Positions 9,393 through 18,197 of a stretch of DNA of 64,000 bases are shown piece by piece. How positions within the stretch are numbered: position 1 is the first letter of the stretch; the number at the start of each line of letters is the position of its first letter. The stretch is from G963665545 sp963665545 (GTDB lineage Bacteria > Pseudomonadota > Gammaproteobacteria > Xanthomonadales > SZUA-36): contig CAXXKZ010000004.1 in the NCBI GenBank assembly GCA_963665545.2, positions 248,001 to 312,000 of the forward strand, in the 5' to 3' direction. Below the pieces are notes generated by a model. It did not search any database. It saw nothing but the letters and a program-made list of their open reading frames with translations, and had not been told where the DNA came from. The position numbers were made by a program, and so were the translations under genes.

Positions 9393-10501
9393 GTCCGCCA
9401 TCGGTGCCCACTGCTACCGGGATATGGTGATCGAGCGCCAGCCGTGTGTTGCGCGCAATGACACCGAGGTATTTTTCGAGATTGGCATTTAAGACCTCCG
9501 AATTTGGGGCAAACAGAGGTGTGGGTGATCGGGCCCAATTTTCGAACTGGGTGCGCTCGGGCGCAGTGAGCGTGGCGGCCAATAGCGGGTCGGACAAAAG
9601 GAGTTTTGCGTAGCGGCCGAAGTCCCCGAACAATAACAGCACCGAAGAGGTGGGGGCCCAGACCGTCCCGCTCTGCCGCATGGCAAGCCACAGCGCTTCA
9701 TCACCGGTCATATCCATGGTTCCATGCAACAAGGCATCCCCAACTACCGCCTGGCGCGTCACCTCCACTTGGGTGGCATGGATGTAGACCCTCATATTAT
9801 GCCGCCGTGCCTCCTCGACCAGCTCATTAAACACATCAGCAGTGAAGCGCGGCGCAAGCGTTTCAGGCCCGGCCCAAAGGACGCTGTCGTCGTCAATAAT
9901 TTTGATGCTTTTGTAGCCTTGTTCGGCGGCCATACGAACCTGATCCCGAGCCTCGGTGACGCTCAAGGGTTTTTGAAATTCATAGACGCCTGGAAAGAGA
10001 TTGTCGGGAAAAGACCGGGTGAACATAAGGCTCATATGAACCCGGGGCGAGCGATGATGGGGATCATTCGAGTGCGCCGTAAAAGCTGTCGGTGAATCGG
10101 GCGGGTGATTGGGCATCAAGTGGATGCTCGTCACACCCATGGCCAGCATCTTTTGCAAATACGCTGGATCGCTGTTGTGAACATGGACATCGATCAGGCC
10201 CGGCATCACCCACTTGTCCGTGCCGTCGAGTACGCTCATGTTTTCAGGAATGGCTACCCTCGAGGTGGGGCCCAGAGATTGTATTACGCCGTCCTCTATG
10301 ATGATGTTGAAGGCCAAAGAAGCCTCGCCGGTTCTCCCATCAAATACATTTGCTGACCGGATCGCGAAGGTTTGAGCAAGCGAATCGCCCGCGAAGCTCG
10401 CCGCCATGATCACGAGTGAGAGGGCCCAGACCAAAAGCAATTTGCCTGAGAATGCCGCCATATTCACCGTCTGTCCAGATTCGCCTTGCACTACCCACCC
10501 C

Positions 10502-10864
10502 TCACTTTTCAATCATCTCGTAAGCCGTCTGGAGACGATTGGCGAGAACATTCATCACGTGCATCATAAACTCCGGTACATCCCGTATTAAGGACTCGAA
10601 ACTGCTTTGATCAATGAGCGCCAAAAGGCAATCAGTTGTGGCCGTTACGGTTGCGCTGAGAATGTCGGAGTCGATCAGGGTCATCTCACCCACGATCTCT
10701 CCTGGCAATGCTTTGGCAACGACATTGTCCTTCAGCGAAATGGAAACTTCGCCTTTCATCACCACATACATGTGGCTGCCTTCATCACCTTCCGTGAAGA
10801 TGACCGCCCCGGCCGGGAATTCGACAAGATCATCTGAATCTTTAAATACTTCCAACAAATCCAT
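10502..10864 (-). CDS. Cyclic-nucleotide-binding-domain protein (stand-alone)
   Basis: A small cytosolic protein made only of a CRP-like cNMP-binding beta-barrel. The start is most likely the ATG at 10864 (MDLLEVFKDSDDL), giving 120 residues. Motifs are FPAGAVIFTEGDEGSHMYVV, the phosphate-binding cassette region LPGEIVGEMTLIDSDILSAT, and a C-terminal helix (VMNVLANRLQTAYEM). There is no DNA-binding domain, so it is a sensor or adaptor and not a CRP-type regulator. The Arg expected in the cassette of true cAMP binders is replaced in this copy, so nucleotide binding is uncertain. A paralogue lies just upstream. Confidence 0.82.
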   Translation of the reverse strand: MDLLEVFKDSDDLVEFPAGAVIFTEGDEGSHMYVVMKGEVSISLKDNVVAKALPGEIVGEMTLIDSDILSATVTATTDCLLALIDQSSFESLIRDVPEFMMHVMNVLANRLQTAYEMIEK

Positions 10865-10956
10865 ACACAAAACCCTATAGAAGAACCGCCCCGGACGGAG
10901 GCACACAATAACTTAAGGTCGGCCAGACTGAGTTGAGAAAACCTAGCATATCCCGA

Positions 10957-11337
10957 CTACGTAAATTGATCGAATTGAATGGTGATGTATTTGTTGACGG
11001 CCCTGAGGCGGTTGGCCAATACAGCCATCACATGAAGTGAAAATGCTCTGTTTTCACTGATAATTCTTTGCAACTCGGTACGATCCATTCGTGCCAGTTT
11101 CACCTCGGTTAGCGTTGTCGCGGTGGCGCTGTTGGTCGCAGAATCGACAATCGCCATTTCACCGATGATGCCGCCCTCCCCTTCAGTACCCAACACCTCG
11201 CCATTGAGTGTCAGCTCAATCTCACCTGAAATAATGAAGTACATCACCTCGGCCGGATCCCGCTCCGAATAAATAACGCTTTGCGGACCGTGCGCCTCCA
11301 TGGCTTCCCAATTACGGAACAGTTCAATAAATTTCAC
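10957..11337 (-). CDS. Cyclic-nucleotide-binding-domain protein, paralogue
   Basis: 126 residues with the same single cNMP-binding fold as the downstream neighbour. It shows YSERDPAEVMYFIISGEIEL, the cassette GIIGEMAIVDSATNSATAT, and a C-terminal helix with VMAVLANRLRAVNKY. Both proteins share the ALIDQ/ARMDR and LANRL patterns, so the pair arose by duplication. It is 92 bp upstream of the second copy in the same direction, and probably in one transcript with it. No effector domain is present. The role is unknown. Confidence 0.82.
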   Translation of the reverse strand: MKFIELFRNWEAMEAHGPQSVIYSERDPAEVMYFIISGEIELTLNGEVLGTEGEGGIIGEMAIVDSATNSATATTLTEVKLARMDRTELQRIISENRAFSLHVMAVLANRLRAVNKYITIQFDQFT

Positions 11338-11528
11338 TGTATTTACACCTTTTTCGCAGTTCCTGCCTAAACCAAGATCTGGCTGTGTGTTTCCCAGTCT
11401 ACGTCAGAAATGATGCATTGGGCCAAACGGATGAGCAACGCGGCCGTTTGCTGGCGCAACTCCTGGCACCGATTAATACCGTTGGTGGCTTGCTCTCAGC
11501 CACAGTGGGTGCCCTCACCTTCTCAACT

Positions 11529-13061
11529 TTATTCACGGTAATTCTTCCATCCGTTATTGTCGATAAACTTGATCAGCGAAGGGTTGTTGCGATGAATCGG
11601 CCCCAACCAGGAATCGAGATAGGTTCGCTGCCAGGTGTGATCTGAAAACGGCGCCTCGAAATTGTAGTCGTAGCGATCAATCTTGATATAGGTCGGAGGC
11701 TTGTCAGGAAACGGGTTATGCGCAATCAGACTCAGCGCGCCTTCATCATTGTGCAGGAATTTCCATATCAGATGTATCAACCAGCCTTCACGGCCTGGAG
11801 TGGACTGCGCTGCAAACCAGATCTGCCAATCGATGCGCGGTTGGTAAGGCGCGATGATCGGCAATCCCCGGTCAATGTCAGTCGGCTTGGCGATGAACTC
11901 ATATTCTTGCCATATCGTGTCCTCGGAGATCACCTCGTCACGGGTGCCGGCAACGACCAATTCGTATCTTTCCTTGCCAACATAACCAAACGCGCCGTAA
12001 GTATTGACTACGTTCCAGCGGTTGAAGGAACTGTTCATGACCTGGTTCTCTGAGAGCAGGTTTACCACCACCGGGATGCTCAACAAGACCAGCATGCCAA
12101 ACACGATGAAATGAAAAATAGTCTGCGATTTCGTGTATGGAATTTTATTCTCTTCCGCTTGATTGGCCGCTGTGACCAGTTTTTTTGGCATGACGCGCTT
12201 GAGCAGGCGGTCATCCAGCAGGAGCAGCGCAGATACCAGCGTAATCCAGTTAAAAAAGGCGTAGTTGCCGGTGAGTATCAGGATCGACTGAAACGCAAAA
12301 AATATCAGACCGGCCGTGATCCGCAGCACCCTGGGGTAGAACACGAAGAAAGCCGAGACAACCTGCAGGAACTCGGTAATCATCACGCCGAATTTCAGTA
12401 TGAACTGCGGCAGGAAATGGATGAACGGGCTGAGTGGATTCGGAATTGGCTGGGTCTCAAAGTGGTAGTACAGGCAAGTGAAATCTTCCCAGCATTCCGA
12501 CCCCCTGAGTTTGATCAGCCCGGATCCGAGGTAGAAGCGAAACAGGAACCAGCGAATCAACCAGATGAAAGGCAATGGGCTTTCCCGTTTTGGGAAAGGC
12601 CGCCAATCCAGCAAAGGCACCAGGAATATCGCCAGAAAACCGATTTCACAGGTCTGGATTTCCCAACCAAATCCATAAAACAGTTGCCCCACATTGACGT
12701 AGGACAGATACAGGAACCACAGGATGAACATGATGATGGAGTTGGCAAAACCGAGCAGGACCACCAGGGACAGAACAGCACCGATCCAGGCCAGCAGAAC
12801 CAGCAGCATATCTGAATGCGCCAGGACAAATATGGACGGATTTATCATGAACGTTTGCAGCAGCGATTCGCCGGCAATGCGCTCGATAAAGAGATTGACC
12901 GGCAGGAGGCCGGATGTCCCCAGCAGCGGGAGGACCTGCAATGCTGTACTGACAAACGCGAAGAAATAAACAAAACCCATGCCGCGCAAAAAAACAAAGC
13001 GCGCGAGCCAGTAGGTTTGCTTACGGGGCTTCAGTCTTTCAATCCACCGGTTTATGGCCAT
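11529..13061 (-). CDS. Lipase maturation factor (LMF1) family membrane protein
   Basis: A 510-residue polytopic membrane protein. The N-terminal two thirds contain several hydrophobic helices (for example MLLVLLAWIGAVLSLVVLL and IIMFILWFLYLSYV). The LMF signature region includes WEIQTCEIGFLAIFLVPLLD, RFYLGSGLIKLRGSECW and LYYHFETQPIPNPLSPF. The soluble C-terminal part ends with YLDSWLGPIHRNNPSLIKFI. The vertebrate homologue helps lipases fold in the ER; the bacterial role is unknown, perhaps in folding or redox control of exported enzymes. It starts 10 bp after a DCC thiol-disulfide protein, a common pairing in bacteria. Confidence 0.9.
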   Translation of the reverse strand: MAINRWIERLKPRKQTYWLARFVFLRGMGFVYFFAFVSTALQVLPLLGTSGLLPVNLFIERIAGESLLQTFMINPSIFVLAHSDMLLVLLAWIGAVLSLVVLLGFANSIIMFILWFLYLSYVNVGQLFYGFGWEIQTCEIGFLAIFLVPLLDWRPFPKRESPLPFIWLIRWFLFRFYLGSGLIKLRGSECWEDFTCLYYHFETQPIPNPLSPFIHFLPQFILKFGVMITEFLQVVSAFFVFYPRVLRITAGLIFFAFQSILILTGNYAFFNWITLVSALLLLDDRLLKRVMPKKLVTAANQAEENKIPYTKSQTIFHFIVFGMLVLLSIPVVVNLLSENQVMNSSFNRWNVVNTYGAFGYVGKERYELVVAGTRDEVISEDTIWQEYEFIAKPTDIDRGLPIIAPYQPRIDWQIWFAAQSTPGREGWLIHLIWKFLHNDEGALSLIAHNPFPDKPPTYIKIDRYDYNFEAPFSDHTWQRTYLDSWLGPIHRNNPSLIKFIDNNGWKNYRE

Positions 13062-13070
13062 ATTCGCGCG

Positions 13071-13505
13071 CTATCGCTTGAATCTTTGCTGGATATGGGG
13101 CGTAGGAATCATGCATTTCAGCTTCTTGCCGAACCATTGATAGCGGTGCCGACCAATGAAATCATAACCGGCATCACGTATAAAGCGTGGCACGATCCAC
13201 AATGCCGTGAGCAACCAGGGCCATCCGACCAGTTGCCGGCAAATCATGAGCCAGGCATCGCTGCGCAAGATGACCTTACCCCCGGTAATCAGTACGAATG
13301 AATCGAGATCCCCCGCCAATTCCTCCAGGCCGAGTTCGGGGTCCTTGATCAGCGTGAGCGCGTAGTCTGATTGAAGCGGCGCAAACATGAATTTTGCTTC
13401 GGGATCATGGCGAATAACAAACTGCACTGATCGCTCGCAAAGGTTGCAAACGCCATCGAACAGGATGGTGCCCCCGTCACCAGCGCAACTTGTGTTGTCT
13501 GTCAT
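13071..13505 (-). CDS. DCC-family thiol-disulfide oxidoreductase (DUF393)
   Basis: 144 residues with the defining N-terminal motif LFDGVCNLCERSVQFVI, whose CxxC (C-N-L-C) is the presumed redox centre. A thioredoxin-like segment follows (FMFAPLQSDYALTLIKD). No signal peptide is seen, so it is probably cytosolic or at the inner membrane face. It lies directly upstream of the LMF-family gene and was probably transcribed with it and with the Amt gene upstream. This suggests a thiol-linked step in an envelope process. Confidence 0.88.
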   Translation of the reverse strand: MTDNTSCAGDGGTILFDGVCNLCERSVQFVIRHDPEAKFMFAPLQSDYALTLIKDPELGLEELAGDLDSFVLITGGKVILRSDAWLMICRQLVGWPWLLTALWIVPRFIRDAGYDFIGRHRYQWFGKKLKCMIPTPHIQQRFKR

Positions 13506-13511
13506 TGCCGT

Positions 13512-15134
13512 TCAGTTATCGACGAATATCCGAAACGCCACCGACTGCCCCCGATTCTCTGCAGCATCCCAAGCATAAGCCATCAAGCTATGCTCTCCGT
13601 TTGTAACGGAGCTTGTATCCCAGCTTATCTTGTAGGGCGCCGACTCTGACTTGTCGGCCAATGGTTCTCCGTCCAACGTAAATTGGACAGCCGCAACGCC
13701 GCGGTCGTCGGTAGCGTCGGCGAGAACATCTATCGTTCCGGATACCGTCGAGGCGTAGCCAGGCGATAGCAGCGAGACCCAGGGCGCCGTTGTATCACGT
13801 AGACCCCGGTAGCCGGAAACGCCGTGCTCATGAAAATCGAGCCCTGCGATTTCAACTTCTGCCGACACGCGCAGGCCAAACACGTGCTTGACGCCCCAAA
13901 AAACAACACCCGCGAATATGACGCAATACAGTCCGACAGCAACCACCCCGATCAGCTGACTCAAAAACTGCGCGGTTGAAGCCAGGTTGCCAAATAGCCC
14001 AACCGCCAATGTGCTCCAGATTCCACACACGAGATGAACCGAAATAGCGCCTACGGGATAATCGATTTTCAATTTGGTGTCCAAATACAAGACCGAAGCA
14101 ACGACGATTAATCCGGCGATAAAACCGACCAATGTCGCATCCATGAGCCCGAGTTGATCGGCGCCGGCAGTGATCCCCACCAAACCCGCCAGGGCACCAT
14201 TCAACAGCATGGACAGGTCCAGGTGCTTGATCAGCAGAGTCGTCCCCAGCATGGCGCCGACGACGCCAGCCGCAGCGCCCAGCGACGTGGTGACAAAAAC
14301 ATAGGAAAGCGCACCGGGATCGGCTGAAAGAACCGAGCCCCCGTTAAAGCCGTACCAGCCGAACCATAAGAGGAAGACGCCAATCGTAGCCAGAGGCAGA
14401 CTGGAAGGCGGGATCGGTTCATCCTTGCCGCCCCCTTTCTTGTACTTGCCAATACGTGGCCCAAGCATGAGACATCCGACCAGCGCCGCCCAGCCGCCCA
14501 CACTGTGGACAAGGGTCGAGCCGGCAAAGTCATAAAATGGTGTTTCCAGGGCGTCGAGGAACCCACCGCCCCATTTCCACATGCCGACCACGGGGTAGCA
14601 AAAGCACAAATAAATCAGCGCGAACAGCAAAAATGTCTCGATTCTGATGCGCTCGGCAACCGCTCCTGACACAATCGTGACAGCAGTGGCGGCAAACACT
14701 GCCTGAAAGATGAAATCGGTCCAGTAGGTGTAGGATCCGCTGTACTCAGCGGTTATACCGGCTGCATCGGCTTGCAAGCCCCATCCTGAAAAACCAAAAA
14801 AGCCGCCGGCAAACTCCTCTCCCGGATACATCAGGTTGAATCCTACTGCGGCGTAAGTGAGGAATCCAATTGCGATAATGCATACATTCTTGAACAGAAT
14901 GTTGATGGAATTCTTTTCCTGGGTCAGGCCGGCTTCGAGCGTAGCGAAGCCCAGGTGCATGATAAATACCATGGCCGTTGCCACCAGCAACCAGAGATTG
15001 CCCGCGACAAATTCAATAGAAGCCTCAGTGCCCGCGGCTTCGGCGTTGGCAGATCCAACGAGGCAGGCGCCCAGCATGAGCAACACCGCGTATTTTGAAG
15101 GCGCTGCCTTTGAATGGAATTGTCTTGAATTCAC
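13512..15134 (-). CDS. amt: Ammonium transporter Amt with C-terminal Ig-like domain
   Basis: A 540-residue ammonium channel. A signal peptide-like first helix and the usual eleven membrane helices occupy residues about 1-430. Visible motifs include MHLGFATLEAGLTQEKN, DFAGSTLVHSVGGWAALVG, GWYGFNGGSVL and GAISVHLVCGIWSTLAVG. The conserved tail SAEVEIAGLDFHEHG is the segment contacted by GlnK/PII. After it, residues 447-540 form an extra bacterial Ig-like domain (TAPWVSLLSPGYASTVSGTI ... ISWDTSSVTNGEHSLMAYAW), which Amt proteins normally lack. The gene follows a type III glutamine synthetase on the same strand, which fits uptake and assimilation of ammonium under nitrogen limitation. Confidence 0.9.
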   Translation of the reverse strand: MNSRQFHSKAAPSKYAVLLMLGACLVGSANAEAAGTEASIEFVAGNLWLLVATAMVFIMHLGFATLEAGLTQEKNSINILFKNVCIIAIGFLTYAAVGFNLMYPGEEFAGGFFGFSGWGLQADAAGITAEYSGSYTYWTDFIFQAVFAATAVTIVSGAVAERIRIETFLLFALIYLCFCYPVVGMWKWGGGFLDALETPFYDFAGSTLVHSVGGWAALVGCLMLGPRIGKYKKGGGKDEPIPPSSLPLATIGVFLLWFGWYGFNGGSVLSADPGALSYVFVTTSLGAAAGVVGAMLGTTLLIKHLDLSMLLNGALAGLVGITAGADQLGLMDATLVGFIAGLIVVASVLYLDTKLKIDYPVGAISVHLVCGIWSTLAVGLFGNLASTAQFLSQLIGVVAVGLYCVIFAGVVFWGVKHVFGLRVSAEVEIAGLDFHEHGVSGYRGLRDTTAPWVSLLSPGYASTVSGTIDVLADATDDRGVAAVQFTLDGEPLADKSESAPYKISWDTSSVTNGEHSLMAYAWDAAENRGQSVAFRIFVDN

Positions 15135-15161
15135 TGCTGAGTCTCCTGCTTCAGACCTGGG

Positions 15162-17254
15162 TCATTGGTGGCCGTGCACCAATTCAGAGTAGGTGGGCAG
15201 TGGCCACAATCGGCGGTCCACCAGCCCTTCAAGCTGGTCAGCAAAATCCCTCGCTGAGTTCATCGCTGGCTTGACGGCTTCCTGTGCGTATACGGCGCCC
15301 TCGGTCAGATCTTCGCCCGGCAAGCCGCCAAGTACCTCCGATAGATTATCTGCTGCGTCAAGCAGGCTCTGCACAAGTTCCTTCTTTTTGCTGAGCGCCT
15401 TGGAGACAAAACCGGATTCACTGTCCAGGCGAACGTCCTGCATCGCAACAGGCAAGATTTGAGTTTGAAGAATATCGAGTAAGGTGCGGGCTTCAATCTG
15501 AATATCCGTGGTGAACGCCTCCAGCAATACATTTTGACGCGCTTTGATTTCACGCTCGTTGAAGATGCCGAGTTTGGTGAACAGCGCAACGTTTTTCTGC
15601 GACGTTAACTCGAGATATGCCGTTGGGCTGCTCTTAAGGTGGAACAGATCATTGCGATCGGCAAAATCAAACAGCTCAGAGGAGTAGCCATCTCCACTGA
15701 AGAGGGCGCCCTGGTTGTCCTGGATGGTTTCACGGATGACCTGATCCACACCTTTGCCGGAATCAATCTCATCGCACATGTGCAGCAGACTCTCCGCCAT
15801 TGCAGCGTTGACCATGGCGAGTGGGAAGGCGATGTGTTGGTTGCCGCCCACAGACCGGAACTCGAAGCGGTTTCCGCACCACGGGAACGGTGCGGTTCGA
15901 TTACGATCTTCCAGATTTGCTTTGATGTCGGCCACAGGGCTGGAGACCTGAATAACCTTGTCCTCTGCACCATAACCGACGATCTCTCCACCGGCGGCAA
16001 TTTCTTTCATGTGTTGTTCCAGTATTTTGCCCAGGTAGAGCGTAAAGATCGCCGGAGGAGCCTCTTGTGCGCCCAGCCGGTGGTCATTGCCGGCGGTAGA
16101 CACACCGCAACGAAGCAAATCACCATGCTTGTTCACGCCCCGCAACAACGCAGCCACGAAAGCGATAAAGCGACGGTGGTCGCTTTGCGTGTCCCCTGGA
16201 ACGAATAGATTCGCCCCCCTGTTCGTATTCAGTCCCCAATTGTTGTGTTTGCCATTGCCGTTGATGCCCGCAAAGGGCTTCTCATGGAAAAGTACCATCA
16301 GCCCTTGATCAAAGGCCAAGTCGCGCAGGACGTCCATTGCCAGTACATTGGTATCGGCCGCCAGGTTTGCCAGGCTGAAAATGGGGGATATTTCATGTTG
16401 CGCCGGCGCTACCTCGTTGTGGGCGCAGTCGATCGAGATTCCCAGCTCCCACATTCGGTCCCTGGCATCGCTTAGATAACGGCGTACCCGCGGGGACATC
16501 TTGGCAAAGTAGTTGGTCGACTGCTCTTGCCCGCGCAGGGGCGTTTGGCCCACAAGCGTCCGTCCGGTCGCCACCAGATCAGGCCGGGCCAGATACTTTG
16601 TGCGGTCGATCACAAAAAATTCCTGCTCCCAACCGACGTTACAAACGACCTGTTCTGTTTCTGTGTCTCCCAGGTGTCGCAATAGCCGCAACGACTGCTC
16701 GTTCACGGCCAAGTTGGACCGTAACAGCGGGGTTTTCTGGTCCAGCGCTTCACCGGTCCAGGAAACGAAGGCCGATGGGATGTAGAGGGTCTGCCCATAG
16801 ACGAACGGTGGTGAGCCTGTATCCCAACCCATGTACGCCGCCGCTTGGTGGGTCACGCGCAGGCCCCGTTGGGGAAGGATGACCCGTCAGTCTCGGTCTG
16901 AAAAAGCTCCTGGCCCGTCAGATTTACGACCAGCCGGTCTGTTTCAAAATCCACCGCCATAAATGTCTCAAGCTTCTCGCCATGTATGGGACCGCGCATG
17001 GGCGAAAACCAATGTGAATAGCCAATGCATCCGTGTTCCTGCGCCCATTGCCGAATCGATGTCGCCAGAGCGTTGGCCCCTTCTTTGGCCATCGGGTTGC
17101 CGGTGGATTGACAGCGCTGGAAAGCATCGTAGACATCCGCGTCAAGCAGCCGTCTCATCGCATCGTCATCGAGAACCTTGGTATTGATATTGGCCAGAGC
17201 TACGGGCAAGGCGGCTGTCTGGCCAGCTGATGCATGCGTGATGTTGCTGTTCAT
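15162..17254 (-). pseudogene. glnN: Glutamine synthetase type III, split by a 1-base frameshift
   Basis: A GSIII enzyme (ATP + glutamate + NH3 to glutamine) of about 698 residues if repaired. The start is ATG 17254, with GGAGA upstream. The N-terminal part to 16856 has GYSHWFSPMRGPIHGEKLE and ends in a premature TGA after DGSSFPNG. The rest (15162-16856) is open and carries NEVAPAQHEISPIFS, FHEKPFAGINGNGKHNNWGL, STAGNDHRLGAQEAPP and FEFRSVGGNQHIAFP, all GSIII active-site blocks. Restoring one base in the C-run at 16864-16867 gives the family sequence NGGLRVTHQ. The lesion is in a homopolymer, so a sequencing error is a real alternative and the gene may be intact. It lies immediately upstream of amt. 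Confidence 0.85.
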
Positions 17255-17315
17255 GTTGATTCTCCGAATATATCGATAGTTCTTTAATTGTAGCGCCTCG
17301 ACCTGGCACGGCGTG

Positions 17316-18197
17316 TCACCCGGAACAAGCTTGAAACAATTGATCTCCGTGTAGGCTGCAATGGCATGCAAAGTCGCGACAGTCTGTGGGGTCCGCTGGC
17401 AAGATCTTGCCTCGATAGGCGCCGTTGTGATGTTCGGCCTTGCTGAAGTATTTATTGCCATGCAGACAGTGAATGGAATAGGCGTCTTTCAGATCGCGCT
17501 TTGCAAAACTGGGCCAGTCGAATCGTTTGTTGATTTTTACATCCAGATCACTATGATTCAAGGCGATTTCGCCGGCGTACATCGTGGTTACACCCCAGTG
17601 CCAGGTGGGCCATCCTTCGGCGTCTTCAAATTCGTGTTCAAAAAAGTGCTCTGAGACGATCAGTGAGGACTTTGCCGCGTACATTACATCGTCGGTTCGT
17701 CCAAACCAGGTTGATCCGATGTCGTGGATCTTCCTGTGACGCAAATCCAGCTTTTCGGCGGTCGCCCTGAGATTTTTGCGCGTCTGCATGGTGGTGTACC
17801 TGCCTTTGCCAGTGAACAACTCACCCAATTCGACATCCAGATCCAGGATCGATGGTGAAATGAAACAATCCACGTCAATTCTTAAGGTCAAAGGATAGCG
17901 GCGGATGAAGTCAACGCTTGCCTCATCGAGGAAGTGCGACCATGAGTTGATGTGGGGATGATGCGTGTTTTTGCGTTTTTTGAATCGGTATTGCAGCAAT
18001 TCGGAGATGTTACTCAAGTGCGTGATGTGGCAATTTTCACTCGGCATCAAAAAGGCCGCTTCAGGTGGACAACCGATAATGAAGTCAATATTCTGGCGCA
18101 GCTCCGGGTGGCTCATCACGCTGTAATACAGTGAATAAAACTGGCGCAGGTACCAGTCATTGTTGGGCACATAAACGATGGCTGCAATTTTTTTCAC
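17316..18197 (-). CDS. Putative glycosyltransferase-like protein
   Basis: A 293-residue protein with no domain I can name with certainty. The start KKIAAIVYVPNNDWYLRQFYSLYYS and a later RIDVDCF with a DxD-like motif suggest a nucleotide-sugar-dependent glycosyltransferase fold. Other notable stretches are FDWPSFAKRDLKDAYSIHCL and a Cys/His-rich C-terminus (DCRDFACHCSLHG). The GTG start overlaps the stop of the upstream permease gene (GTGA), so the two are translationally coupled. The soluble protein lacks a signal peptide. Confidence in coding is high and in function low. Confidence 0.65.
   Translation of the reverse strand: MKKIAAIVYVPNNDWYLRQFYSLYYSVMSHPELRQNIDFIIGCPPEAAFLMPSENCHITHLSNISELLQYRFKKRKNTHHPHINSWSHFLDEASVDFIRRYPLTLRIDVDCFISPSILDLDVELGELFTGKGRYTTMQTRKNLRATAEKLDLRHRKIHDIGSTWFGRTDDVMYAAKSSLIVSEHFFEHEFEDAEGWPTWHWGVTTMYAGEIALNHSDLDVKINKRFDWPSFAKRDLKDAYSIHCLHGNKYFSKAEHHNGAYRGKILPADPTDCRDFACHCSLHGDQLFQACSG

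Larger units (their letters stand above)
7736..10461 (-). pseudogene. Exported amidohydrolase, split by IS256 copy 1
   Basis: A metal-dependent amidohydrolase of the imidazolonepropionase/dihydroorotase superfamily. It begins at about 10461 with a signal peptide (GKLLLVWALSLVIMAASFAG). The metal motif DVHVHNSDP, a lysine region GYKSIKIIDDDSV, the HATQ motif and AVGTDGG follow. IS256 copy 1 then cuts the gene right after that last motif. The C-terminal piece (GASTHIELELLRTNGLTAEE ... GRIADMVIIRENPLLD) lies at 7736-7998. Deleting the IS and one 9-bp repeat gives exactly 444 codons in frame. The substrate is unknown; exported relatives act on cyclic amides or peptides. The 5' piece alone lacks the last sheet and is probably inactive. 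Confidence 0.88.

Noticed and set aside
11385..11645. 86-codon plus-strand frame with LAQLLAPINTVGGLLSATVGALT
   Set aside because: The hydrophobic stretch looks protein-like, but it runs into the LMF gene on the other strand, has no clear start or family, and may be chance or a scrap.
17255..17315. Sigma-54 promoter (TGGCACG) before glutamine synthetase
   Set aside because: TGGCACGG occurs at 17300-17310 on the plus strand, opposite to glnN, and the -12 element is not at the right spacing.
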